Of a stretch of DNA of 64,000 bases, positions 36,176 to 49,672 are shown piece after piece; the first letter of the stretch is position 1; the number at the start of each line of letters is the position of its first letter. This DNA comes from Uranotaenia lowii. Taxonomy: Eukaryota; Arthropoda; Insecta; Diptera; Culicidae. The translations under genes and the position numbers were made by a program. The DNA lies in NCBI RefSeq assembly GCF_029784155.1, contig NC_073693.1, forward strand, positions 25,084,002 to 25,148,001, in the 5' to 3' direction. The notes below the pieces were generated by a model that ran no database searches, was not told the DNA's origin, and saw nothing but the letters and a program-made list of their open reading frames with translations.

Positions 36176-37043
36176 GCGGCGGATATTGTTGTATAATTTT
36201 CTTTCATTTTTGTAAAATTTACACTGATAAACATCAGGACCTTAGCTATATTTTGAAATTACTCTGCTCCTTAAATTGATCATTTACACAGAATAGCTAA
36301 CTCTGTAAAATTTAATTTTGATTGGACAACACTAAGGTGACTCTTATACGCCTTGAAGTTAAAATTTTTTTTAATAAAGGTTGGTATATGTTTCCATTTG
36401 AAAATCATAATTTATTTTGACTACACTGTAAAAAAAATTAAAATCATTATAATGAAGATATTGAGCCTAGAAGCAACTTATTAGAATAAAACAAATAGTT
36501 TTGGACTTGGCGAAAAAGGTTACAGACTCTTTTGTTTACATTTTTCCCATACATTTGAATTGAGATTAATAAGAAATATTAAAAATAAACAAAATATCTG
36601 CAACTTTTCTAGTTCACTTCGCATTTGTGTTTCTTCTTCAAGAATACTTTTCATCAACCTAAAATCTTGAAAATGGATTGTTTAGAATTGTTTAAAAGTG
36701 TTTTCGAGTATGTTGATGTGATTTTTAGTAAGAATTATCTCTGCGTTAATAAAAGCTTCGAAAAAATGCATAGTAATAGAAATAACAAAACTCAGTTAAA
36801 TCTAACCGCTACACATACTTTTATGATTGATACAAAATGGACAAAAAAAGCCTCTATCAAATGCCTAGTTTTAAAGTGATTGATAGTTTTATTGCTTATC
36901 ATTTAAGCTTATTGGTTTTCCTGAGTATCTTTTGTTTTTATTCCCGGAGTGAACTTTAAACCTGTTTCTGTAACTTTTTTACCAAATCCATCTTTAACAG
37001 TTATGTTTTGTCAATAATTTAACTGTTGTCTGTGTTAAATTTC
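36176..37043. other. AT-rich non-coding spacer
   Basis: No supported gene. The frame at 36625-36879 has no recognisable motif and AT-biased composition like its surroundings. Confidence 0.45.
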
Positions 37044-37741
37044 GTACTAAGAAAATTTTGATTCATATAAATTGCACTAAACATATGAGTTTAATATTTT
37101 TGAAATTCTATTTAGGTTACAAACTTAACGTAAAAATAAAAAAAATAGATTTTTTCACAGGTTCATGAGCAAGGGTTTTTCAAATATATTTTTTTTATTT
37201 TATCAATAGATTTTATTTAAACCGTCCACAATGTACCTTTAGTTATGCTTTTTGAAAACCAAGACCACCAAAAGATGCAAATTTTTACGTACAACAAATT
37301 TTCCGAAAAAACATGATGTTTATTCAAAAGTTGAAAAAGTTGACTTATTTTAAAAAAAAATATATTTCTGCTAAATACATTTTTTAAGCAAACTGAACAA
37401 TTAAATATGGTAAAAATAGGAAGAAGAAAAAACATATGTTTTTTAATGTTTGAGTAATTAACATACTTTCTTCGGCAAATTTGTTGTAGGTAAAAATTCG
37501 CATCTTTTGGTGGTCTTGGTTTTCAAAAAGCATAACACAAGGTACACTTTCTGGACGATTTAAAAAAAATCTAACGATAAAATAAAAAAATATATTAGAA
37601 AAAACCGTGCTCAAAAACCTATGAAACATTTAAATCGTTTTTTTTTTATTTTTAACGTTAAGTTTGTAACCTAAGTAAAATTTCAAAAATATAAAACTCA
37701 TATGTTTAGAGTAATCTCTATGCATCAACATTTTTTAGTAC
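37044..37741. mobile_element. Foldback element with about 300-bp inverted arms
   Basis: 37044-37335 and 37430-37741 are inverted copies. The best tract (37245-37290 against 37485-37535) contains CCAAGACCACCAAAAGATGC and its complement. Outer tracts around CATATGAG and GGTTACAAACTTAACG also pair. The centre is about 95 bp. No coding capacity; the ends and target duplication are not clear. Confidence 0.8.
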
Positions 37742-39149
37742 AAAATTTTGAAAAAAAGGACTCTTTTCAAAAATCGACCCAGTGCGACACCTAAACAGCA
37801 TTTTTCTGAGTGGCAACTATAGAAAAGTTTGTTTCTTACACCCTAAGCCACCATTTGGAGGTTTAACCCAAAGAATTCCAGTCAAAAGCCAACTTTGGGC
37901 AACCCTATTCCACATGTAAATGGGCAGGTACTGAGTTTTGACCAACACAAATTTATGTTTCGATGTAAATATTTACTTTTAAAAAGAAACCTCAACAGAA
38001 ATTTTTAATATTTTGCACCACTGCACAGTGGCTCATGACGAAACTTTATCACGAAAAAGTTAATTACAAGGATAATATAAGAGATAGCCAAATTGTGTCT
38101 GGGCGTGTCATTTTTGCATGATTGACACATTAATTTGTTTACCAGTGAATAGATAGAGCCAAATTGTTTTCTACAAAGTTGTAGCCAATAGATTTTAGAC
38201 ACCATTGCCGAAGACACCACATAAATGAATACCTATGACGATTCGTAAGAGAGTTATGATTTTTTAAGTTTAAATGTTAGAATGCGTCGAAGTTCACAGC
38301 ATTTTGGCTCTAACTTTTGTGGATGAACTCACACGAGAAATATGTCTTCTACATAAATTTCTTAGTTTCTTTCACTAACCGTGTTTTGAGATCTAAAGAT
38401 TGAAAAAGGGCATTTTATTTAATTTTATAGCTTACGAAAAATGCAGAATGTAATCTTTTTCTTTTTCTTTATTTCTTGTTGTGTATTGCAAACGATTTAA
38501 AAAAATCATGTATTAATTAGATGAGATAGCTTTTGTCATATTCTTTCGTCCATCAGTATATGTGTAATTCGTGTGTCATTTTTGTATAATTTTCGTGTGT
38601 TTTTTTTTGTTAGGTAATCATTTGTATCTTTTTCGCATACCATTTATGATAATTTTGTGTAATTATTGTGTTAATTTTGTTGTGTCAATTCATAAATATT
38701 TTTATTTAACCCTTCGTTTGATTAATGTATGGAAAAATGGAAAAATCATATTTTATTTTAATTTTTTTTCTTGATGTACTCATCGTATTTAACTGTTTAA
38801 AATGATTTTTAAGGAAAAATAAAAAATCATGAAACGAAGGGTTAGAGCTTAGTTAAAATTATTACTTTTTTGCAATTTATCACAAAATAAAAACAATATA
38901 ATGTTTTTCTTTCATTTTTAGTTTTTGGCCAAAATATTTTCATTTAGTGTATTTTTGAACCATTTTTGAGTTACTTTCGTGATATTTTTCTATCATTTAA
39001 TGTGAATTTCACCCATATAAGTCTCTTTTTTTTTGTTTTGTCCGGGGATTTTAACGCTTTGCGTTATTCATCCCTCGACAATATTAGTCTTTTCCATGTC
39101 ATTCAGTGAAAGTTAATCATGTTGTCTAGAAATATTTTCCAAATACAAT
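37742..39149. other. AT-rich non-coding spacer
   Basis: No supported gene. 38560-38700 and 38930-39000 are T-rich with words such as GTGTCATTTTTGT, again reminiscent of decayed satellite A. The small element at 38707-38844 lies inside. Confidence 0.45.
38707..38844. mobile_element. 138-bp inverted-repeat element
   Basis: Ends TAACCCTTCGTTT and AAACGAAGGGTTA are perfect 13-bp inverted repeats around AT-rich sequence. Size and structure fit a very small MITE. Confidence 0.6.
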
Positions 39150-40792
39150 CCCGCCAGTGTCAATTTGACACCCCTGACCAAAACCAATATCTTTTTTTTT
39201 GTTTTCCAACCGATTTTGACAAAAAATATAGTTTTAGAAACATTGTAATGTAACTCAAGTATGATTAACAACCAATATTTTGCCACAATACTTCAGTTTT
39301 CCACTGTTCAAAGTCTAAGAAAAAAAAATCCGAAAAAACCTACTTCGAAAAAAGACTGTAGATCAGCTACGGATTAAAAAAAAATCTCTTAGACTCTATT
39401 CACCTACAACACTTCAGTTTTCAGATGTTTAAAGTCTTAGAAAAAATTCTAAAAAAACATGTTTCGGAAGAAAAAAAAAAGATCAGCTAAGAAATGCACA
39501 AAAAAATTTCACTTGGTGTCCAAAAAGCTGAAATTAGAAGCTTTACGTTGCGTCAATCAATGAACAATGAACCGTCAAAATTGATCAAGTCGCACTAGAT
39601 ATATTTTGAATTGCAGAATCACAAAATTTTTGACGAATTTCAAAGGTAGCTGTATTTTTTCTAATTTTACCGATTCTAGTGGTTTTATGACATAAGCGCC
39701 GCAATACTACATTTTTTGTGGTCATGATCTTATTTTTTATTTATTAATGCTTGTGTACGACGTATTTAATTTATAACTTTAGATTAATTAGACTTCGAAA
39801 CTTAGTTAAATTTGTTGGAACTTTCCGTAGCTGATTTACAGTATTTTTTCCAGAGCATGTTTTTTCAAATTTTTATCTTAGACTTTGAATAACGGAAAAC
39901 GGAAGTGTTGTAGGTGAATAATGCTGAAAAAAATCATCAAATTTAGTTTGAAATATGAAGAATCGTTTGGCATCATTAACTCAAAATCGACCATTTAGTC
40001 ACTTGTACTCCTTTGGCTCTGAGGGCCTCATTATATATAGTAGCGGCGGTCGAAAATATCGACCGCGTCATTAACAGTGATGAATACCACCTTAAAAAAA
40101 GATAGCCCATTTTTGAAAACTAATAACTTTTTTATCATAACTCTTATCGAAATGCAGTCTTCGAATGAAATATTTTTCATAATTTAGGCATTAATAAAAA
40201 CTTCTTTTGAAAGAAATCGGCCGACGGGAATCAAAGTTATTGATGAAAAACTGGTTTTTCATGTTTCTTCCGAACAAAATGTCTCAAAATCCTTTACAAA
40301 CTTCAGACTCGTTGAGCGACCCCTTCCCGTGATCCGATCTGGTCCAAATTTGGCATGGGATCTTGTACTAGGCCTAGGATCAATTTTAGCATGCAGCGCA
40401 TAACTTTTTCAAAAGTCGGGTCATTTGGGGCAGTCTATTCGACATGCTTGGAAACTAAGTGAAAGTTTTTGAGCTTCTCGTTGGTGATTTACAGTTTTTT
40501 TTTTCAAAGCATGCATTCTCGATTTTTTTCAGATTTAAAAAAACGGAAAACTGAAGTGTTGAAGGTCAAATTGATATTCCAGGTTTAATTAGAGAGTTAT
40601 GGACAGGTTTAATTAGAGAGTATGGACGCACCCTGGGATTTCAGAGTGCGTCCATAAAAAAGAAAGGATGCAAAGTTAAAGATTTCAAGAACTGATAGAC
40701 GAAATTTTTTATATGGATGCACCTGAATAAAGTTACAAGCCGCCAACCTTCCAAAAGTGCAATGTTGACACTCAAGAGCGGATTAGGGTTAC
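39150..40792. mobile_element. Composite inverted-repeat element, copy 1
   Basis: Shares several ordered tracts with 58200-59393: ACATTTTTTGTGGTCATGAT (39710), the GTGCGTCCATAAAAAA tract near 40645, the GAATAAAGTTA tract near 40725 and the TTGACACTC end near 40764. A motif with CTTAGACTTTGAATAACGG occurs forward near 39830-39915 and 40485-40565, and inverted near 39290-39380 and 39400-39500, so the element is a foldback composite. No coding capacity was recognised. Confidence 0.65.
39937..40030. mobile_element. Partial TGAGGCCC-family MITE (right half)
   Basis: Matches the right ends at 35994 and 42202, including AATCGTTTGGCATCATTAAC and the terminal GGGCCTCA. The left half is absent. Confidence 0.7.
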
Positions 40793-41755
40793 ATTATTGC
40801 CATTTTGCCCTTATTGTAATCTTCAGATTAATTTTGGTTTGAAGTTTTTTTTTCAAAATATATTTATGTTTTATTATTCAAAACTTGTTCCCTTACAAAT
40901 CCTTTAAATTTCTTTTAAAATAGCTTTAAAAACCTGTGATAAAAATCATGTTAGGATTTGAAATCTCGCTTTAATTTGCTTTATAAAACTTGAACTTTTT
41001 TAACAATTTCAATCAATGGAAAATAAACACTATTCAAGACAACCATTAGCATAAAGTGAATATAGATAAATTTTGAGAACATGTTTTGAACGAATCTCTT
41101 TAAAAACGAGGATGAATTGGTCAAAATTGTCGATTATCGGATTCAAATTTGCATTTAAAAAGAACATTTTAAACCTGAACAAAACAACTGCAACTTATCA
41201 GTTTTAAATACTTTTAAAACTCATGATGGAGCTCCGTTTTTCGTAGAGAATGTTATGTTTTAGAATAACATCTAGCATTTGAAAGAGGTTAACAATAAAT
41301 TATGATCTTTCAAGCTTTTCAAGAACGATTCCGAGGTGTTTTCGTTTTCAACAGCCAATAATTATTAAGTTTCAAGGTATTACCAGCTACTTTTTAGCCA
41401 GTTTAACGCTTTTGAAGGGCATGTTTCTTGTATGAATATCCACCGCAAAGGTTTATTTTAATTAAATAATTACTTTAAAAATACCAAAAATTTACTTCTG
41501 GGGTGTCAATTTACTCAAAATTGTTTGAAAATTGTTTTATTTGACGAATTAAATTGAAATTTTCTCGAGGAACACGATATCGGATGATTACATTTTCTTC
41601 CAAGTAATACCCATTTCATCGTAACATTCGCCTGAATTCTTATAAGAGCTTTTTATAGTAGAAAACAAGAACATTAAGTAAATTTAAAGATGTACTGATA
41701 GACTAATATCCAGAGATGTTCCGATTATTCAACCGACTGAATTCGTTTTTTGATA
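40793..41755. other. AT-rich non-coding spacer
   Basis: Nothing supported on either strand. Confidence 0.5.
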
Positions 41756-42202
41756 TGAGGCCCTTGGAGCCAAAGGGGTATAAGTGCATAACTGCTAATT
41801 TCGAGAAAACACGCTTCGAAGTTGTTATGTTTGGTCATTTTCCATATATTTTCCGATTTTTGAATATTTTACTATCAAACGAAAAAATACTTCAATATAA
41901 TTATAAAAAAGTTAAAAAAATCACCAAATACAGTTTTTAATATGAAAAATCGTTTGGCATTATAAACTCGAACTGAGATCGAATCCCGGTCACGGCATAC
42001 ATAGTAGGTACACTTTCTGTGGGTCGGTTGTTTAGCAATTAAAAGATGCTAGCCATGTTATCCTGGAAAGATGTAAGTTGAGTTAAATAGATTTCTTCAA
42101 AGAAACATGAAGTTTCACTGAGATCCTATATGTGTGTGTTCGTTCTTAAAACTCAAAATCGATCATTTTGTCACTTATACCCCTTTGGTTCTGAGGGCCT
42201 CA
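41756..42202. mobile_element. TGAGGCCC-family MITE, split by a SINE
   Basis: Terminal TGAGGCCCTTGGAGCCAAAG (41756) and its inverse ending at 42202, flanked by TA on both sides, which fits a TA target duplication. The internal sequence is interrupted between about 41968 and 42148 by the SINE listed separately. Removing it leaves the same order as at 35745-35994. Confidence 0.82.
41969..42147 (+). mobile_element. 5'-truncated tRNA-derived SINE inserted in MITE
   Basis: Begins inside the T-arm (GAGATCGAATCCC), then carries the body tract GATGCTAGCC and the tail GTTTCACTGAGATCCTATAT. Flanking TAAACTC and TAAAACTC look like a target-site duplication. Same family as 35703-36175. Confidence 0.75.
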
Positions 42203-44997
42203 TATGTATTTTCTTGGAAATGTTTCTTCTTTTTTCTCGTTGCTTGTTTACCTTCAATAAAATAACAGCAGCACAAATGCTAAGCAACTTTATTTAAAAA
42301 ATTTTTTTTTATTATAGTTCTTTTACTGATCGACATTAGACCACTGCATAAAAATGACTTTTTCCTCGCATATGTTTTTTTGATGTCTTTTGGGTCACTA
42401 AGCTTCAGTGTAAAGTTTGAAATGATTTGATTGATTGAATTTTGCATGGAAATAAGTAAAGAATCTTTGAGTATTAAATTATCCAGAGCTTTCACAAATG
42501 TCAAAAAGGGTTTTCGTCAAATTTTAATAAGTTAACAAACTCATAGGCTTCGCTAAGTGGTTTTTTCGATTTCTTTTTTCATCCTGCGATTAACAGCTTT
42601 CAATAAAGCAGTCAAAAATGCTGAAATTGAAAGAATATATTTTGATTTTTCCTATAATATTGACATTTTTTCTGGGGTTAAAGTAAAATCTTCCAAACTT
42701 TTACTATTTTGCTGAAATTTCAGTTGTTTTAACATATTTTCTCTATCTCTTATGGAAGAAGAGTTGAGAATGGAAAATATCATCCCCTTAGAAAGAAAAC
42801 ATTTCCTGTATAAATAAACATAAAAAAATACAAACATCATAAACTAATAAAAGTTTTTGTTAATTGAAATAAGTGAGGTGAGTTAAATTGTGTGAATTGC
42901 TTTTGTCCTTATGTGTAGATTAAGTCAAAGGTATAGTAAAAATTACTGATAGCAATTCTAACACAATTATGGATTTGATTTTCAAAAATCCTGTACTACC
43001 TCCATAAATCCATCGTTTGTTTGCCACTAATTTAAAGTCCACTAGTGTCGAGATTGCCATGATCATCATCATCATTTAAAATGTCATCACACAGTGTCAA
43101 AGCGAGTGAAAAAAAAAACAGACGACCCAAAATGTCCAGGATTTTTATACTCTCGAAAGCCCAAAAACTGAACCCTTAGAAATGGCTCCCGAGTCGTAAA
43201 ATGCAAAAATGACTGGACTGAAAATAGACCTCCCGGTGAGTTGCGAAGTTGCGAGATAGCCGAAATGTACGAATTCGGAAACGGGAGGAGGAAAAAAGTT
43301 CCTTGATAGAGCAAAAATCATCCCCCCTTTCCACAATCCACTCCCGGGAAACGGCAAAATGCGAAAGTAATGGTACTGATCCGTAAAATTATTATTATGT
43401 GATAAGGTCGCTGAGAAAACAAACGAGATGGTCGTTTTGTGATAATTTTTCTTTCCCTGGACCAAACCGGTGCCGATTTCGGTTTTTTCGTGGGAAGAGA
43501 GCTGGCCAGTTCTTGACTCGGGGCCCCCAGGGAACTCTTCCGAGACGGAGTGAATTTATGCCCTAATGGGCCAGTGAGTTCGAAATTGAATGTTTACCAG
43601 GATTATTTCCCGTCAGCGTATTGCGTTTTGCCTCCTGGAAAGGATAAGAGGACAGAGGCAATTCGAGTGAGTGAACGAAAAATCCCTGCCGTTTTATCGT
43701 GGGAGGTAATTTAAACCAATATTGGAAACCCTTTTTATTTGACTTTTATAATCGTTTGGGAAGTGTGCCGTTAATCACTGGACATCGCATTGATTCGAGT
43801 TAAAAGGTTGAACAGGGTTGGGCTTTAAACTCATTTAAGGAATTTCAAAGATATTGCACTGTCTGATTCATTTTCATTCGGTTTTATCCGGGTTTTCCCT
43901 GAGGTTTGTAACTAGAAGCTTTGATTTTAACATTACGAATTTTTGCAAACTTTACAGCAATCACTTTTAGCGGTTCACTTTAATCCAATCTGTCTGAGCT
44001 GTAAGATTCGTCTCCTCGAAGCCGATCCAAATTTTTTTATCTATTACCGAGAAGCGACTACGACGTCCGGTCCAAAAACGATAGACAAATCCCCCGGGCA
44101 AGAGTGATTCTTCTTGTCATCACCATAATCATCATCACCGTCATCATCGCCTTCACTCTCACGGTCTCACAAGTCGTCGTCGTCGTCAAAATCGTCTTAA
44201 CCGTTCGCTCAGTCTAGATGAGATTGTTTCTCGGTCCGGAGATTCTCTTCTGGCCACATCGCCAAACCCCAGTCAAAGTCTCGCATTGGTCAGAATAATT
44301 TCAACTCATTAAACTTGCAAATTGTGTTTGATAAATGTGCATGATTCCTTACCCGGCTAGCGTACAGTTTCTGAGAATGATTCGCAGCTACGAGCTGTAC
44401 CGAATCTGGCTCCCCAAAAGACAAGGAAGCTGCGCAAGACCACCGAGGAGGCTGCTGGCACTTCACAGAAGGGTTCCGGGGCGGCGAAAAACCCGAGAAA
44501 CCCGTTTGGGGCAGGACTTTCAGGATTGTCGGTGATGTTTTGCTGCCCCAACTCGTGTGTTGTTGATAATGTGTGTCAAACCGGGAAGCTCTCATTCATA
44601 CGACGAGGACGATGAGTGCCACACAAGAATCTGGAATCCATCAACAGCCACTCAAAGAGTCATTTCGGAGGATAAAGTTGCCATCAAGATGGTCTCCGAT
44701 TGTTAGCTTGATTGCCATTAGCACATAAGAGAAGAGTATCCACTTCAATGTTTGAAAACGGATCCGTGGAAGCGATGCACAATTTATCACTTTTCTAAAT
44801 CCAGAACTGTTCGTTAAGTGAAATTTCCAATTCTCCAAAATTACCAAAAAAATAAAAACAAATGAAAAGTTAACACTAAAGCAACACAAAAAAATTACCC
44901 AAAAATAAAACAAAGAAAACGAAAATAAAATGACGCAAAAGTTTCTAAAAAGACAAAAAAAAAAGCTTGAAACCCAACCATCGAAAAACTATAAATA
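42203..44997. other. Unique DNA left of the A/B satellite tract
   Basis: 43000-44800 is noticeably less AT-rich than the rest of the window and contains short CAT- and CGT-repeat microsatellites (44119-44190). Frames such as 43087-43465 and 44290-44595 are short and motif-free. It could be conserved regulatory or untranslated sequence. 44800-44995 becomes A-rich and irregular (AAATTACCAAAAAA-like words), a degenerate lead-in to the array. Confidence 0.45.
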
Positions 44998-46572
44998 ATG
45001 ACCAAAATGACAAAAATGACAAAAATGACAAAAATGACAAAAATGACAAAAATGACAAAAATGACAAAAATGACAAAAATGACAAAAATGACAAAAATGA
45101 CAAAAATGACAAAAATGACAAAAATGACAAAAATGACAAAAATGACAAAAATGACAAAAATGACAAAAATGACAAAAATGACAAAAATGACAAAAATGAC
45201 AAAAATGACAAAAATGACAAAAATGACAAAAATGACAAAAATGACAAAAATGACAAAAATGACAAAAATGACAAAAATGACAAAAATGACAAAAATGACA
45301 AAAATGACAAAAATGACAAAAATGACAAAAATGACAAAAATGACAAAAATGACAAAAATGACAAAAATGACAAAAATGACAAAAATGACAAAAATGACAA
45401 AAATGACAAAAATGACAAAAATGACAAAAATGACAAAAATGACAAAAATGACAAAAATGACAAAAATGACAAAAATGACAAAAATGACAAAAATGACAAA
45501 AATGACAAAAATGACAAAAATGACAAAAATGACAAAAATGACAAAAATGACAAAAATGACAAAAATGACAAAAATGACAAAAATGACAAAAATGACAAAA
45601 ATGACAAAAATGACAAAAATGACAAAAATGACAAAAATGACAAAAATGACAAAAATGACAAAAATGACAAAAATGACAAAAATGACAAAAATGACAAAAA
45701 TGACAAAAATGACAAAAATGACAAAAATGACAAAAATGACAAAAATGACAAAAATGACAAAAATGACAAAAATGACAAAAATGACAAAAATGACAAAAAT
45801 GACAAAAATGACAAAAATGACAAAAATGACAAAAATGACAAAAATGACAAAAATGACAAAAATGACAAAAATGACAAAAATGACAAAAATGACAAAAATG
45901 ACAAAAATGACAAAAATGACAAAAATGACAAAAATGACAAAAATGACAAAAATGACAAAAATGACAAAAATGACAAAAATGACAAAAATGACAAAAATGA
46001 CAAAAATGACAAAAATGACAAAAATGACAAGAATGACAACAATGACAAAAATGACAAAAATGACAACAATGACAAAAATGACAAAAATGACAAAAATGAC
46101 AAAAATGACAAAAATGACAAAAATGACAAAAATGACAAAAATGACAAAAATGACAAAAATGACAAAAATGACAAAAATGACAAAAATGACAAAAATGACA
46201 AAAATGACAAAAATGACAAAAATGACAAAAATGACAAAAATGACAAAAATGACAAAAATGACAAAAATGACAAAAATGACAAAAATGACAAAAATGACAA
46301 AAATGACAAAAATGACAAAAATGACAAAAATGACAAAAATGACAAAAATGACAAAAATGACAAAAATGACAAAAATGACAAAAATGACAAAAATGACAAA
46401 AATGACAAAAATGACAAAAATGACAAAAATGACAAAAATGACAAAAATGACAAAAATGACAAAAATGACAAAAATGACAAAAATGACAAAAATGACAAAA
46501 ATGACAAAAATGACAAAAATGACAAAAATGACAAAAATGACAAAAATGACAAAAATGACAAAAATGACAAAA
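44998..46572 (+). repeat. Satellite A, array 4: (TGACAAAAA)n, about 175 units
   Basis: A 1.6-kb nearly pure array. The only obvious variants are GACAAGAAT and two GACAACAAT units at 46027-46075, the first GACCAAAAT unit and the last 8-bp unit before the switch to satellite B. Confidence 0.97.
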
Positions 46573-49500
46573 TGACAATTTTTACAATTTTTACAATTTT
46601 TACACAATTTGGACAATTTGGACAATTTGGACAATTTTGACAATTTTGACAATTTTGACAATTTTGACAATTTTGACAATTTTGACAATTTTGACAATTT
46701 TGACAATTTTGACAATTTTGACAATTTTGACAATTTTGACAATTTTGACAATTTTGACAATTTTGACAATTTTGACAATTTTGACAATTTTGACAATTTT
46801 GACAATTTTGACAATTTTGACAATTTTGACAATTTTGACAATTTTGACAATTTTGACAATTTTGACAATTTTGACAATTTTGACAATTTTGACAATTTTG
46901 ACAATTTTGACAATTTTGACAATTTTGACAATTTTGACAATTTTGACAATTTTGACAATTTTGACAATTTTGACAATTTTGACAATTTTGACAATTTTGA
47001 CAATTTTGACAATTTTGACAATTTTGACAATTTTGACAATTTTGACAATTTTGACAATTTTGACAATTTTGACAATTTTGACAATTTTGACAATTTTGAC
47101 AATTTTGACAATTTTGACAATTTTGACAATTTTGACAATTTTGACAATTTTGACAATTTTGACAATTTTGACAATTTTGACAATTTTGACAATTTTGACA
47201 ATTTTGACAATTTTGACAATTTTGACAATTTTGACAATTTTGACAATTTTGACAATTTTGACAATTTTGACAATTTTGACAATTTTGACAATTTTGACAA
47301 TTTTGACAATTTTGACAATTTTGACAATTTTGACAATTTTGACAATTTTGACAATTTTGACAATTTTGACAATTTTGACAATTTTGACAATTTTGACAAT
47401 TTTAACAATTTTGACAATTTTGACAATTTTGACAGTTTTGACAATTTTGACAATTTTGACAATTTTGACAATTTTGACAATTTTGACAATTTTAACAATT
47501 TTAACAATTTTAACAATTTTGACAATTTTGACAATTTTGACAATTTGGACAATTTTGACAATTTTGACAATATGGCAATTTTGACAATTTTGACAATTTT
47601 GACAATTTTGACAATTTTGACAATTTTGACAATTTTGACAATTTTGACAATTTTGACAATTTTGACAATTTTGACAATTTTGACAATTTTGACAATTTTG
47701 ACAATTTTGACAATTTTGACAATTTTGACAATTTTGACAATTTTGACAATTTTGACAATTTTGACAATTTTGACAATTTTGACAATTTTGACAATTTTGA
47801 CAATTTTGACAATTTTGACAATTTTGACAATTTTGACAATTTTGACAATTTTGACAATTTTGACAATTTTGACAATTTTGACAATTTTGACAATTTTGAC
47901 AATTTTGACAATTTTGACAATTTTGACAATTTTGACAATTTTGACAATTTTGACAATTTTGACAATTTTGACAATTTTGACAATTTTGACAATTTTGACA
48001 ATTTTGACAATTTTGACAATTTTGACAATTTTGACAATTTTGACAATTTTGACAATTTTGACAATTTTGACAATTTTGACAATTTTGACAATTTTGACAA
48101 TTTTGACAATTTTGACAATTTTGACAATTTTAACAATTTTGACAATTTTGACAATTTTGACAATTTTGACAATTTTGACAATTTTGACAATTTTGACAAT
48201 TTTGACAGTTTTGACAATTTTGACAATTTTGACAATTTTGACAATTTTGACAATTTTGACAATTTTAACAATTTTAACAATTTTAACAATTTTGACAATT
48301 TTGACAATTTTGACAATTTTGAACATTTTGACAATTTGGACAATTTTGACAATTTTGACAATTTTGACAATTTTGACAATTTTGACAATTTTGACAATTT
48401 TGACAATTTTGACAATTTTGACAATTTTGACAATTTTGACAATTTTGACAATTTTGACAATTTTGACAATTTTGACAATTTTGACAATTTTGACAATTTT
48501 GACAATTTTGACAATTTTGACAATTTTGACAATTTTGACAATTTTGACAATTTTGACACTTTTGACAATTTTGACAATTTTGACACTTTTGACAATTTTT
48601 ACAATTTTGACAATTTTGACATTTTTGACAATTTTGACAATTTTGACAATTTTGACAATTTTGACAATTTTGACAATTTTGACAATTTTGACAATTTTGA
48701 CAATTTTGACAATTTTGACAATTTTGACAATTTTGACAATTTTGACAATTTTGACAATTTTGACAATTTTGACAATTTTGACAATTTTGACAATTTTGAC
48801 AATTTTGACAATTTTGACAATTTTGACAATTTTGACAATTTTGACAATTTTGACAATTTTGACAATTTTGACAATTTTGACAATTTTGACAATTTTGACA
48901 ATTTTGACAATTTTGACAATTTTGACAATTTTGACAATTTTGACAATTTTGACAATTTTGACAATTTTGACAATTTTGACAATTTTGACAATTTTGACAA
49001 TTTTGACAATTTTGACAATTTTGACAATTTTGATAATTTTGACAATTTTGACAATTTTGACAATTTTGACAATTTTGACAATTTTGACAATTTTGACAAT
49101 TTTGACAATTTTGACAATTTTGACAATTTTGACAATTTTGACAATTTTGACAATTTTGACAATTTTGACAATTTTGACAATTTTGACAATTTTGACAATT
49201 TTGACAATTTTGACAATTTTGACAATTTTGACAATTTTGACAATTTTGACAATTTTGACAATTTTGACAATTTTGACAATTTTGACAATTTTGACAATTT
49301 TGACAATTTTGACAATTTTGACAATTTTGACAATTTTGACAATTTTGACAATTTTGACAATTTTGACAATTTTGACAATTTTGACAATTTTGACAATTTT
49401 GACAATTTTGACAATTTTGACAATTTTGACAATTTTGACAATTTTGACAATTTTGACCATTTTGACAATTTTGACAATTTTGACAATTTTGACACTTTTG

Positions 49501-49672
49501 ACAATTTTGACCATTTTGACAATTTTGACAATTTTGACAATTTTGACAATTTTGACAATTTTGACAATTTTGACAATTTTGACAATTTTGACAATTTTGA
49601 CAATTTTGACAATTTTGACAATTTTGACAATTTTGACAATTTTGACAATTTTGACAATTTTGACAATTTTGG
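46573..49672 (+). repeat. Satellite B, array 1: (TGACAATTT)n, about 345 units
   Basis: Starts without a gap after satellite A. The first units are transitional (one TGACAATTT, then TTACAATTT forms, then GGACAATTT three times) before the consensus takes over at about 46632. An ordered variant series, TAACAATTT, GACAGTTTT, then three TAACAATTT, then GGACAATTT, occurs at 47403-47548 and again at 48131-48339. The interval between GACAG and the triple TAAC is 62 bp in both. GACACTTTT variants cluster at 48557-48590 and 49492. Confidence 0.96.

Noticed and set aside
44290..44595. Overlapping short frames on both strands in a GC-richer patch
   Set aside because: No domain, no clear splice signals, and opposite-strand frames of similar length; composition alone does not support a gene.
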